Both the position numbers and the translations under genes were made by a program. This document shows, piece by piece, positions 27,926 to 37,591 of a stretch of 64,000 nt of DNA. The stretch comes from RGIG8745 sp964554265. Its GTDB lineage: Bacteria; Bacteroidota; Bacteroidia; Bacteroidales; Bacteroidaceae. The notes beneath the pieces were generated by a model. That model saw only the letters and a list, made by a program, of their open reading frames with translations. It had not been told where the DNA came from and did not search any database. Each line of letters opens with the position of its first letter. Within the stretch, counting starts at the first letter, position 1. Where the stretch lies: assembly GCA_964554265.1 (NCBI GenBank), contig CAZKOB010000002.1, positions 1-64,000 on the forward strand. Direction: 5' to 3'.

Positions 27926-28438
27926 ATGGATTGGAGAAATGACAAGGAAGCGGATGAGGCGGCTGCGGATGGTTATTCTGAGAATGCGGCAGATGATGTT
28001 CATGCCGGCACTTCCGAAGAAATGAGCCGCGACGAACAGCTTGAGGTGGCAGACAAGGCAGAAGCTATCGAAGCCATCAAGAAGTTTACGGACGAAGACG
28101 ATGACGATTTCGGTGAGTTCTCGTTTAAGTCGATAATAGGAGGCGATATACTTCAGAGCAGGTTTTTCATGAAGCAGATTCTATGGTTCATGCTTGTGGC
28201 GGTACTTGCCGTGATCTATACGGGCAATCGCTATGCCGGTGAGCAGGATATAATCGTCATAGACAGTCTGAAGGGACGGTTGCAGACCGTCAAATACAAT
28301 GTCCTTACGCAGTCGAGCGAACTGATGAACCTGAGCAGGCAATCGAACGTGGAGCGTATGCTGAAGCATTCCAAGGACAGTCTGCTGCAGAATCCGACGA
28401 CTCCGCCGTATGTCATATCGGCAGACAGTATAGACTGA
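27926..28438 (+). CDS. FtsL-like cell division protein
   Basis: 170 aa from the ATG at 27926. A long acidic cytoplasmic part (about 1-85, with a run of aspartates near 65), a single membrane segment (about 92-108, ILWFMLVAVLAVIYTGNRY) and a short periplasmic coiled-coil part. The place between rsmH and the PBP gene is that of ftsL. Bacteroidetes versions are recognised mainly by context, as here. It would link FtsQ/FtsB-type partners to the division PBP. Confidence 0.85.
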   Translation: MDWRNDKEADEAAADGYSENAADDVHAGTSEEMSRDEQLEVADKAEAIEAIKKFTDEDDDDFGEFSFKSIIGGDILQSRFFMKQILWFMLVAVLAVIYTGNRYAGEQDIIVIDSLKGRLQTVKYNVLTQSSELMNLSRQSNVERMLKHSKDSLLQNPTTPPYVISADSID

Positions 28439-28506
28439 AATCTGTTGTCGGCAAATATTTTGTGGCGACAGGAAGGATTCCGTTATTTATAAAAGGAGTA
28501 AAGAAA

Positions 28507-30681
28507 ATGAAGTTTGACAAAAAATATATATCCGGACGCTTTACGGGTGTTGTCATCGTAGCATTGCTTGTTTGTGTAGCTATTGTATGGCGTGCTGTGT
28601 ATACAATGACGGTAGAGCATAAACATTGGCAGAAGATAGGTGCTTTGTATGAAAGCGAGAGTAAGCCGTTGAAGCCCATGCGTGGAAACATTCTTTCTGC
28701 TGACGGACAGCTTATGGCGAGTAGTTTGCCTGACTATAAAGTATACATTGACTTTTTGTCGGGAATACCCCGGAAAAGTTCTGATGAGAAGGAGATGGCA
28801 GTGCGTGACAGTTTGATAAGACGTAAAGATTCCGTTTTCCTTTCATATATAGATACGATCAGTCAGGGGTTGAACCGTATATGCCCGAAGCTGACGGTTG
28901 CGGAGTACAAGAAACATCTGGCGAAAGGGCAGGAGAAGCATAGCCGGTACTACGAGGTGTGTCCTCGTCAGGTGCTCAACTACATACAGTTTCATGAACT
29001 GATAAAGCTCCCTTTGTTCAATGAGAAAAACAGGTATGTCAGCGGACTTGTCGTTGAGGAGAGGAACAACCGCAAGAAGCCGTTCGGTTCTCTTGCCAAG
29101 CGTACACTTGGCGAGATGTTTGGCGCCAAGGACTCCGCACGCTCAGGGATAGAGCTTGCGTACGATTCGATTCTTCGTGGAGAAGAAGGGTTGATTCACC
29201 GCAAGAAAGTATTGTCGAAATATCTGGACATCGTTGACCGTGAGCCGGTCAACGGAATGGATATAGTGACCACAATAGACGTAAGCATGCAGGACATCTG
29301 TGAGAGCGCACTTCGTGAAAAATTGAAGGAACTGGAAGCTTCGATGGGGGTGGTGGTTCTCATGGAAGTCAAAACCGGTGATGTGAAAGCTATTGTCAAT
29401 CTGCAGCGTTATGACGACGGCGAGTATTACGAGGCGCGTAACTATGCGCTTGCATCGCTTATGGAGCCGGGTTCCACGTTCAAGACAGCATCGATTATGG
29501 TGGCTCTCGATGATGGGATGATAACAGTGGATGATGTGGTGGATACAGGTTGCGGAGTCTATAATATGTATGGAGCATGGATGCGTGACCACAACTGGGC
29601 TACTCGCGGAGGATACCATGTGATAGACGTTCCGCATACGTTGATGTATTCTTCCAACATCGGAGTGAGCCGTTTGATAGATGAGCATTATCACAGCCAT
29701 CCGGAGAAGTTCGTGGAAGGTTTGCGGCGTGTCGGAATCGGAGAACCGTTGAATCTGCCTTTTGTCGGTGCGGCAGAACCAAGAATACGCATGCCGAACA
29801 AGGAGAACTGGTCGAATACCGCCCTTGCGTGGATGTCTATCGGGTATGAGACACAGATACCGCCGATCTCTACGGTTACCTTCTATAATGCCATAGCCAA
29901 TGGGGGCAAGATGGTCCGTCCGCGCTTTGTCAAGGCCGTGCAGAAAGACGGAGAGATAGTGGAAGAGTTTCCGGTTGAAGTAATTAAAGAACAGATTTGC
30001 AAGGAGTCAACCCTTAAGGACATTCAAGGCATTCTGAAGAGGGTGGTGAATGACAAGGAAGGACTTGGCAAGCGTGCGGGGAATCCTCATTTCCTTGTAT
30101 CAGGAAAGACCGGTACAGCACAAGTGTCGCAGGGTAAAGGCGGATATCGTGCCGGGATGAGAGAATATCTTGTGAGCTTCTGCGGATATTATCCTTCCGA
30201 AGATCCACGGTATTCTTGTATTGTAGCCATACGGAAACCCGGTTATCCTGCTTCCGGAGGCGGCATGGCAGGTCCTGTTTTTGCAAAGATTGCAGCAAGG
30301 GTATATTCCAAGAATGTCAACAATGACATTGCAAATGCCGGTGATTCGCTTTCTGTTTATGTGCCGGAAGTGAAAGCCGGAGATATAGCGGCGGCACGCA
30401 GTGTGCTGGATGAACTTGGTATCGGTATCAGGAACGGAGAAGGCGGCACATGGGGCAAGGCTGCAAGGGCAGGAAATGCAGTATCCTTCACACCGGTCTC
30501 TTGTGATGACAAAGTCGTGCCGGACATGGCAGGCATGGGTGCACGCGATGCCGTATACGCGATAGAAAGCCGAGGCCTCAAAGCGAAGGTGAAGGGAGTC
30601 GGCAAGGTAAAGAAGCAAAGCGTGGCTGCAGGAACGAAGGTCGTTGCAGGGCAGACTGTTGTGGTGCATTTGGAAAAATAA
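28507..30681 (+). CDS. ftsI: Division penicillin-binding protein (FtsI-type transpeptidase) with PASTA domain
   Basis: 724 aa from the ATG at 28507. One N-terminal membrane segment (12-30), PBP dimerisation domain, transpeptidase domain with S323-T-F-K326, S382-S-N384 and K534-T-G, then one PASTA domain (about 660-724). It cross-links septal peptidoglycan with FtsW. PASTA on the division PBP is usual in Bacteroidetes. All three active-site motifs are intact. Confidence 0.95.
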   Translation: MKFDKKYISGRFTGVVIVALLVCVAIVWRAVYTMTVEHKHWQKIGALYESESKPLKPMRGNILSADGQLMASSLPDYKVYIDFLSGIPRKSSDEKEMAVRDSLIRRKDSVFLSYIDTISQGLNRICPKLTVAEYKKHLAKGQEKHSRYYEVCPRQVLNYIQFHELIKLPLFNEKNRYVSGLVVEERNNRKKPFGSLAKRTLGEMFGAKDSARSGIELAYDSILRGEEGLIHRKKVLSKYLDIVDREPVNGMDIVTTIDVSMQDICESALREKLKELEASMGVVVLMEVKTGDVKAIVNLQRYDDGEYYEARNYALASLMEPGSTFKTASIMVALDDGMITVDDVVDTGCGVYNMYGAWMRDHNWATRGGYHVIDVPHTLMYSSNIGVSRLIDEHYHSHPEKFVEGLRRVGIGEPLNLPFVGAAEPRIRMPNKENWSNTALAWMSIGYETQIPPISTVTFYNAIANGGKMVRPRFVKAVQKDGEIVEEFPVEVIKEQICKESTLKDIQGILKRVVNDKEGLGKRAGNPHFLVSGKTGTAQVSQGKGGYRAGMREYLVSFCGYYPSEDPRYSCIVAIRKPGYPASGGGMAGPVFAKIAARVYSKNVNNDIANAGDSLSVYVPEVKAGDIAAARSVLDELGIGIRNGEGGTWGKAARAGNAVSFTPVSCDDKVVPDMAGMGARDAVYAIESRGLKAKVKGVGKVKKQSVAAGTKVVAGQTVVVHLEK

Positions 30682-30711
30682 GAAAATCAAGTAAAATAAA
30701 AAACATAGCTT

Positions 30712-32175
30712 ATGGAATTACAGACTTTGGTAGACGGACTGGATATTCTTGATGTCAAAGGATGTTTGGCAAAAGACGTTAAGGGTGTGAACATCGACTC
30801 GCGTCTTGTTAGTGAAGGACATTTGTTTGTTGCTGTGAGAGGTACACAGTCTGATGGACACAGCTATATAGATAAAGCCGTGGAAAAAGGTGCTGAGGTT
30901 GTGGTATGTGAAGAATTTCCACTTTCGGTAAAAGAGAATGTCACCTATATAAAAGTGGCAGATTCCGGACACGTCGTGGGACAGATAGCCACACGATTCT
31001 ATGGTGACCCGACATCACGGATGAAGCTTGTTGGAGTGACCGGTACAAACGGCAAGACGACCATAGCCACAGTGCTTTACAACATGTTCCGATGCATGGG
31101 GCATAAGGCTGGTCTGATATCCACTGTGGTGAACTATATTGACGGTGAGGCTGTGCCTACCGAACATACGACTCCCGACCCGATTACATTAAACATGTTG
31201 CTCGGACGTATGGCCGATGCCGGCTGCGAATATGCTTTTATGGAGGTAAGCTCACATTCGATAGTGCAAGAGCGCATTGGCGGATTGAACTTTGCCGGAG
31301 GCGTATTTACCAATATTACACGCGATCATCTTGATTATCACAAGACATTTGAAAATTACCTGAAGGCAAAGAAGCTGTTCTTTGATAATCTGCCGGAAAC
31401 AGCCTTTGCTGTGACGAATGCTGACGACAAGAATGGTCTGGTGATGATGCAGAATACGCGTGCGGAAGTCAAAACCTACTCAGTACGTGGTGATGCGGAT
31501 TTCAAGGCCAAAATCATAGAGTGCCATTTTGAGGGTATGTATCTTGAAATCAACGGTATGGAAGTTGGAGTGCAATTCATTGGTAAGTTCAATGTGTCCA
31601 ATCTCCTTGCAGTGTATGGTACGGCAGTGATGCTCGGCAAGAATCCTTATGATGTATTGGTTGAGCTCAGCAAAATGCGGCCTGTTTCTGGTCGTTTCGA
31701 TGCTGTGCGTTCATCTGTGGGCCAAATAGCCATTGTCGACTATGCACATACTCCGGATGCGATAGAGAATGTGTTGTCGGCAATACATGGTGTGCTTGAA
31801 GGCAAAGGAAAAGTGATTACAGTATGCGGTGCTGGTGGCAATCGTGACAAGGGCAAGCGTCCTCTCATGGCGAGGGAAGCAGTACGGCAAAGCGATATAG
31901 TCCTTATTACGAGTGACAATCCGCGGTTTGAGGAACCTCAGGATATTATCAATGACATGCTTGCCGGGCTTGACAGCGAGCAGCACAGGAAAGTCATTTC
32001 CAATGTAGACCGCAGGGAAGCTATTCGGACGGCATGCCGTTTAGCACAAAAGGGCGATGTCATCCTTATCGCCGGTAAAGGACACGAAAATTATCAGGAA
32101 GTGAAGGGAGTCAAGCACCATTTTGATGATAAGGAAGAAGTGGCAAAAGCTTTTGCCGAACTTGTCTTGAATTAA
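30712..32175 (+). CDS. murE: UDP-MurNAc-L-Ala-D-Glu:meso-diaminopimelate ligase
   Basis: 487 aa. ATP-binding loop GVTGTNGKTT near 108-117, and the DNPR motif (402-405) that selects meso-diaminopimelate rather than lysine. It adds the third amino acid of the peptidoglycan stem peptide in the cytoplasm. 30 bases after ftsI, 20 before mraY. Confidence 0.97.
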   Translation: MELQTLVDGLDILDVKGCLAKDVKGVNIDSRLVSEGHLFVAVRGTQSDGHSYIDKAVEKGAEVVVCEEFPLSVKENVTYIKVADSGHVVGQIATRFYGDPTSRMKLVGVTGTNGKTTIATVLYNMFRCMGHKAGLISTVVNYIDGEAVPTEHTTPDPITLNMLLGRMADAGCEYAFMEVSSHSIVQERIGGLNFAGGVFTNITRDHLDYHKTFENYLKAKKLFFDNLPETAFAVTNADDKNGLVMMQNTRAEVKTYSVRGDADFKAKIIECHFEGMYLEINGMEVGVQFIGKFNVSNLLAVYGTAVMLGKNPYDVLVELSKMRPVSGRFDAVRSSVGQIAIVDYAHTPDAIENVLSAIHGVLEGKGKVITVCGAGGNRDKGKRPLMAREAVRQSDIVLITSDNPRFEEPQDIINDMLAGLDSEQHRKVISNVDRREAIRTACRLAQKGDVILIAGKGHENYQEVKGVKHHFDDKEEVAKAFAELVLN

Positions 32176-32195
32176 GAATATATACGTGATAGAAT

Positions 32196-33455
32196 ATGCT
32201 TTATTCGTTTTTTCAATATCTTGACAATTTGAACATCCCCGGTGCAAGAGTCTTTGGGTATGTGTCTTTTCGCTCATTGATGGCATTGATGTTGTCGTTG
32301 ATTATATCAATGATAGCTGGTGAGTACTTCATAAAGTATATGCGTCGTAATCAGCATATAGAGCAGGCACGCGATGCTGAAATCGACCCTTACGGAGTAC
32401 AGAAGAAGGGAGTTCCATCTATGGGTGGAGTCATTATCATTGCAGGTGTACTGCTACCGTCTCTGTTGCTTGGCAAGCTGACCAATGTATATATGATATT
32501 GCTTCTGGTCACACTCGTGTGGTTTGGTTTTCTGGGGTTTATGGATGACAAGATAAAGCTCTCGGGGAACAAGGATGGCATGAAGCCGCGCTATAAGTTA
32601 CTTGGGCAGCTTCTGCTCGGCTGTGTTATAGGGGTGACCTTGTGGCTTAGTCCGCAGGCCGTCGTGCGTGAGAATGTCAGTCGTGAGATAGGCCACTCCG
32701 AGGTGGTGTACCATAAGAGTGAAGCAAGGAAATCGACAGTGACGACGATGCCTTTTTTCAAGAACAACAACTTTGACTATTATGAAGTATTTAGTTGGAT
32801 TAAGGACGGCAGGACACAGCGTGCTTGTGGCTGGATACTCTTCATACTTGTTACGACATTTGTGATAACAGCGGTGTCTAATGGAGCCAACCTGAACGAT
32901 GGTATGGATGGAATGTGTGCCGGAAATTCGGCCATAATAGGCTTCACTCTGGGTGTTCTTGCCTATGTCTCCGGACACATACAGTTTGCCGGCTATCTGA
33001 ATGTAATGTATATACCTGGTTCGGAAGAAATAGTGGTCTTCCTTTGTGCCTTTGTCGGTGCTTTGATAGGTTTTTTGTGGTACAATGCTTATCCGGCAAA
33101 AGTATTCATGGGCGATACGGGGAGTCTGACGATAGGTGGAGTAATAGCCGTGACAGCAGTAATCATTCACAAAGAACTGATGCTACCAATATTGTGTGGA
33201 ATATTCCTTATGGAAAGCCTTTCTGTGATACTGCAACTGGGGTATGCAAGGTATGGAAACCGCAAAGGTCTGAAACTTCGCGTTTTCAAGCGCGCACCTT
33301 TTCATGACCATTACCGACACAAAATGCAGGCTGATACCAAATATCTGATAAAGAAGCCGGATGGACTGCTTTTTGAGAGCATGATAACCACACGTTTCTG
33401 GATAATGACGATACTGTTGGCTGCCATCACGGTGATTACATTGAAGATAAGATAA
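32196..33455 (+). CDS. mraY: Phospho-MurNAc-pentapeptide transferase
   Basis: 419 aa, about ten membrane segments, ATG at 32196. Catalytic aspartate motifs GFMDDKIKLSGNKDGM, NLNDGMDGM and YNAYPAKVFMGDTGSL, and the C-terminal FKRAPFHDHY with the histidines of the family. A cytoplasmic loop of about 50 residues near 165-215 makes it longer than the E. coli enzyme (360), as in other Bacteroidetes. Makes lipid I on undecaprenyl phosphate. Confidence 0.97.
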   Translation: MLYSFFQYLDNLNIPGARVFGYVSFRSLMALMLSLIISMIAGEYFIKYMRRNQHIEQARDAEIDPYGVQKKGVPSMGGVIIIAGVLLPSLLLGKLTNVYMILLLVTLVWFGFLGFMDDKIKLSGNKDGMKPRYKLLGQLLLGCVIGVTLWLSPQAVVRENVSREIGHSEVVYHKSEARKSTVTTMPFFKNNNFDYYEVFSWIKDGRTQRACGWILFILVTTFVITAVSNGANLNDGMDGMCAGNSAIIGFTLGVLAYVSGHIQFAGYLNVMYIPGSEEIVVFLCAFVGALIGFLWYNAYPAKVFMGDTGSLTIGGVIAVTAVIIHKELMLPILCGIFLMESLSVILQLGYARYGNRKGLKLRVFKRAPFHDHYRHKMQADTKYLIKKPDGLLFESMITTRFWIMTILLAAITVITLKIR

Positions 33456-33500
33456 GTGATAGAATGAAATGTTATTAAAAATAAAGTAAATAGAGAATAT

Positions 33501-34835
33501 ATGAAAAGAATTGTTGTTTTAGGAGCTGCAGAAAGTGGTGCTGGTGCCGCAGTGCTTGCCAAGGTGAAAGGATTTGATGTGTTTGTTTCCGACATGTCGG
33601 TAATAAAGGAAAAATATAAGAACCTTCTTGACTCATACCATATAGCATGGGAAGAAGGACACCATACAGAAGAATTGATTCTCAATGCGGATGAAATCGT
33701 GAAAAGTCCGGGAATACCGGAAAATGCACCGATGATACTCAAGGTGAAAGAGAAGAAAATATCTATCATCTCGGAAATAGAATTTGCAGGCCGCTATACT
33801 GATGCCAAGATGATATGCATAACAGGCTCCAACGGAAAGACTACTACGACATCTCTTATCTATCATATTCTGAAGCAGGCAGGCTACAATGTGGGGCTTG
33901 CAGGAAATATCGGTCGCAGTTTGGCTTTGCAGGTGGCCGAAGAGAAGGAATACGATTATTATGTGATAGAACTCAGCAGTTTCCAGTTGGATAACATGTA
34001 TGATTTCAAGGCGGACATTGCTGTATTGATGAATATAACCCCAGATCATCTTGACCGTTATGATTTCAAAATGCAGAACTATGTGGACTCCAAGATGCGC
34101 ATAACGAGAAATCAGACGGAAAACGATGCTTTTGTGTATTGGAATGATGACCCTGTCGTAGCTGAAGAATTGAAGAAATACAATATAAAGGCTCGTTTGT
34201 ATCCGTTCTCGGAGTTCAAGAGTACAGATACCATTGCATATACAGAAGATATGGAATTTATAATAGAAAAACCTATACCTTTCAATATGGAGCAGGAAGA
34301 ACTGGCTTTGAGAGGTAAGCATAATCTCTACAATTCTCTTGCGGCCGGTATAACAGCTGATATCGCTGGGGTTAACAATGAGCAGATACGTAAGGGGCTC
34401 AGCAGTTTTGCCGGCGTAGAGCACAGGTTGGAAAATGCGGGACGAGTGCGTGGAGTGGATTTCATCAATGATTCCAAGGCTACGAACGTAAACGCTTGTT
34501 GGTATGCCCTTGAAAGCATGAAGCAGCCGACAGTGCTGATTCTTGGAGGAAAGGACAAGGGCAATGATTACAGTGAAATTTTCGATCTTGTCAAGGAAAA
34601 GTGCATAGGACTTGTGTTTCTTGGGGTAGATAATACGAAACTTCATGCAGCATTTGATGGTTTCGGTATTCCGATAGTGGATGTTCGTAACATGAAGGAC
34701 TGTGTGGATGAATGTTATAAGATGGCTCGTCCCGGAAGTTGCGTTCTCCTCAGTCCTTGCTGTGCAAGTTTTGACTTGTTCAAGAATATGGAAGACAGAG
34801 GAGAACAGTTCAAAGAATGTGTGAGAAACTTATAA
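33501..34835 (+). CDS. murD: UDP-MurNAc-L-alanine:D-glutamate ligase
   Basis: 444 aa. N-terminal Rossmann part (IVVLGAAESGAGAA), ATP loop GSNGKTTTT from residue 109, NITPDHLDRY, and the C-terminal NDSKATNVNA and GGKDKG motifs. Adds D-glutamate to UDP-MurNAc-Ala. In the dcw cluster between mraY and ftsW. Confidence 0.97.
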   Translation: MKRIVVLGAAESGAGAAVLAKVKGFDVFVSDMSVIKEKYKNLLDSYHIAWEEGHHTEELILNADEIVKSPGIPENAPMILKVKEKKISIISEIEFAGRYTDAKMICITGSNGKTTTTSLIYHILKQAGYNVGLAGNIGRSLALQVAEEKEYDYYVIELSSFQLDNMYDFKADIAVLMNITPDHLDRYDFKMQNYVDSKMRITRNQTENDAFVYWNDDPVVAEELKKYNIKARLYPFSEFKSTDTIAYTEDMEFIIEKPIPFNMEQEELALRGKHNLYNSLAAGITADIAGVNNEQIRKGLSSFAGVEHRLENAGRVRGVDFINDSKATNVNACWYALESMKQPTVLILGGKDKGNDYSEIFDLVKEKCIGLVFLGVDNTKLHAAFDGFGIPIVDVRNMKDCVDECYKMARPGSCVLLSPCCASFDLFKNMEDRGEQFKECVRNL

Positions 34836-34960
34836 CATAAATGTCAGTAAGAATATAGGTCTCCGATATCTGAAACTGATAGTCCGGATGACGGTTTGCA
34901 TCGTGCCTTGTATGTCGGTGTCCGATGCGAAGTGTTACAAAAGCCAAAAACTGTAGAAAA

Positions 34961-36283
34961 ATGGGCAAGATTGTTTCTGATTTTTTCAAAGGAAATCTTT
35001 TTAAGGGCGACAAGGGAGTGTGGATGATATATTTCTTCCTCTGCTTGATATCTCTTGTCGAGGTGTATAGCGCATCGAGTACACTCACTTATAAGACAGG
35101 GAATCATTGGGCTCCGATGATTAGTCAGGCTGGTTTTATTCTGGCAGGGCTTGTGGTCATTTTGTTTGTGCACCGTGTGCCTTGCAAGTGGTTCATGCTT
35201 TTCCCCTTTGTGCTTCTTCCCGTGTCAGTACTTCTTCTACTGTACACATTGATGTTTGGCGGTGAGATAAACGAGACAAGCCGTTGGATCACGCTTGGAC
35301 CGATACGTTTCCAGCCTTCAGAATTAGGCAAGGCGGCTCTTATCATGTCTGTGGCTGTAGTGTTGGCTAAAACACAGTCGGAAGAGGTCGTTGAAGTCAG
35401 AGGCAAGCAGAAGCGTGTGGCAGGAGCGATAAAGGGAGGGCATTCCCTTGCATACAAAATTATAGTAGTCATGACATTGATAGTGTGTGGATTGATATTC
35501 CCTGAAAATTTCTCGACCGCAATCATGCTGGCAACAGTAGTCTTTGTCATGATGATAATCGGACATATACCATTGGATTTGATGTTGAAAACGATAGTGG
35601 CGGTCATTGCGGTAGGAATGCTTGCATTCTTTATGATGATGACGCTGGACAAATCGACTTTGGAAGGTTTGCCCGGGTGTAAGCGTCTTGCAACAGGAAA
35701 GGGAAGAATTGAACGGATGCTGCAAAGCAAACAGGAACAAGGGAATGATACAGTGGATCTTGCGAAATATATAAAGGATGAGAATGCACAGGTGACACAT
35801 TCGTTCATGGCTGTAGCAAATTCAAATATTATAGGAAGAGGAGCTGGAAATTCGATAGAGCGTGACTTCCTTTCGCATGCAGAGTCTGATTTTATTTTTG
35901 CGATAATTGTAGAGGAAATAGGGATTTTTGGTGCATTGTTTGTTATATTCCTATATGTGGCATTACTCATTCGCGTAGGACGAATAGCACAAAAATGCCG
36001 GCGCTTTTTCCCAGCCTATCTTGTGCTTGGGTTTGGTATCATGATGGTGTTGCAGGCACTTGTAAATATGGGGGTAGCTGTCGGGCTGTTCCCCGTGACA
36101 GGACAACCTTTGCCGTTGATCAGCCGTGGAGGAACTTCCATTATGATAACCAGTTTTTATATAGGAGTGATTCTTAGTGTCAGTCGTTATGCGGATAAAG
36201 TGGGAGAGACAAAGGCGCAGCCTGCTGAAATCGTACCGGATGGTGAAACTTCAGAATATTACGATGACAAGAATATGATTTGA
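34961..36283 (+). CDS. ftsW: Septal peptidoglycan glycosyltransferase FtsW
   Basis: About 440 aa from the ATG at 34961, where the protein begins GKIVSDFFKGNLFKGDKGVW; an upstream in-frame ATG (34925) adds 12 residues of non-conserved sequence. SEDS family, eight to ten membrane segments, with the conserved RWITLGPIRFQPSELGK and PVTGQPLPLISRGGTS regions. It polymerises lipid II at the septum with the division PBP. A basic insert of about 30 residues lies near 135-160. Confidence 0.93.
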   Translation: MGKIVSDFFKGNLFKGDKGVWMIYFFLCLISLVEVYSASSTLTYKTGNHWAPMISQAGFILAGLVVILFVHRVPCKWFMLFPFVLLPVSVLLLLYTLMFGGEINETSRWITLGPIRFQPSELGKAALIMSVAVVLAKTQSEEVVEVRGKQKRVAGAIKGGHSLAYKIIVVMTLIVCGLIFPENFSTAIMLATVVFVMMIIGHIPLDLMLKTIVAVIAVGMLAFFMMMTLDKSTLEGLPGCKRLATGKGRIERMLQSKQEQGNDTVDLAKYIKDENAQVTHSFMAVANSNIIGRGAGNSIERDFLSHAESDFIFAIIVEEIGIFGALFVIFLYVALLIRVGRIAQKCRRFFPAYLVLGFGIMMVLQALVNMGVAVGLFPVTGQPLPLISRGGTSIMITSFYIGVILSVSRYADKVGETKAQPAEIVPDGETSEYYDDKNMI

Positions 36284-36446
36284 ATAGTATGAACGTGATT
36301 TTCAGCATGTAAATCAAATAAAATTAAAACATGAATCTTGTTTGCTCTTTTATTTGTACTTTTGCATCTAAGTGAAAATAATAGTATATTTCCCTCTACT
36401 TAATATGGAGTAGAAATGAAGCAATAAGATTATAGATGTTGAGTTT

Positions 36447-37583
36447 ATGAACAAAGAAGATAAATTGAGGATTATTGTCAGCGGAGGAGGAACAGGCGGT
36501 CATATATTTCCGGCTGTGGCCATAGCCAATGCTGTAAAGAAGCTGCATCCAGAGGCTGAAATATTGTTTGTCGGTGCGGAAGGACGAATGGAAATGCAGC
36601 GTGTGCCGGCAGCCGGATATAAGATTGTCGGATTGCCAATAGCCGGATTTGATAGGAAGAACATGCTGAAAAATATAGTGGTGCTGTGGAAGATACTGCG
36701 AAGCCAGATGATGGCCAGACGTATTATACGTGATTTCTCTCCTATGGTGGTGGTTGGTGTTGGAGGATATGCAAGTGGTCCTACTTTGAAAATGGCCGGT
36801 AGCATGGGAATACCAACACTTATTCAGGAGCAAAATTCGTATGCGGGTGTGACGAATAAACTTTTGGCAAAATCAGCCTGTAAGATTTGTGTCGCTTATG
36901 ACGGCATGGAACGTTTCTTCCCGAAAGAGAAAATTCTGATGACAGGTAATCCTGTAAGACAGTCTTTGCTTGACATCTCAATATCTAAATCGGAGGCTTT
37001 GCGTAGCTTTGGATTAGAACCTGACAAGCGAACCGTGCTTATCATTGGTGGGAGCCTTGGCGCAAGAACTGTGAATGAGAGTGTGTTGAGTCATTTAGAA
37101 GACATCCGTAAGTCTGATGTACAGTTCATTTGGCAGACAGGAAAATACTATAGTGAGAACATAAAAAGCAGGCTTGCCAAAGAACCTGAATTGCATAACC
37201 TCCATGTTACGGATTTCATCTCCAATATGGACAAGGCTTATGTGGCGGCAGATCTTGTGATCTCACGTGCAGGAGCAAGTTCGATATCAGAGCTTTGCCT
37301 GTTGAAGAAACCTTCGATACTGGTTCCTTCGCCCAATGTGGCAGAAGATCATCAGACGAAAAATGCACTTGCGCTCTCAGAAAAGAATGCTGCTTTGTTT
37401 GTGAAGGACTGTGATGCGGTTGGAGAATTGATATTGCTTGCTATAAAAACTGTGGAAGATGATGCAAAACTTACTTCTCTTGGTGAAAATGCCGGGAATT
37501 TAGCTTTTGCAGATTCTGCGGATGTCATAGCAAGGGAAGTTTGTCGGCTTGCTGCTGATTATAAATGTAAAAACAATATTTGA
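36447..37583 (+). CDS. murG: UDP-GlcNAc:lipid I N-acetylglucosaminyltransferase
   Basis: 378 aa. N-terminal GGGTGGHIFPA loop, PTLIQEQNSYAG acceptor region, and C-terminal GGSLGARTVNES and RAGASSISEL donor motifs (GT28 family). Converts lipid I to lipid II at the inner membrane face. The 163-base gap before it holds TACTTTTG (36357-36364), a possible internal promoter box without a well-spaced -33 element. The stop lies 8 bases before the murC start. Confidence 0.96.
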   Translation: MNKEDKLRIIVSGGGTGGHIFPAVAIANAVKKLHPEAEILFVGAEGRMEMQRVPAAGYKIVGLPIAGFDRKNMLKNIVVLWKILRSQMMARRIIRDFSPMVVVGVGGYASGPTLKMAGSMGIPTLIQEQNSYAGVTNKLLAKSACKICVAYDGMERFFPKEKILMTGNPVRQSLLDISISKSEALRSFGLEPDKRTVLIIGGSLGARTVNESVLSHLEDIRKSDVQFIWQTGKYYSENIKSRLAKEPELHNLHVTDFISNMDKAYVAADLVISRAGASSISELCLLKKPSILVPSPNVAEDHQTKNALALSEKNAALFVKDCDAVGELILLAIKTVEDDAKLTSLGENAGNLAFADSADVIAREVCRLAADYKCKNNI

Positions 37584-37591
37584 ATACAAGG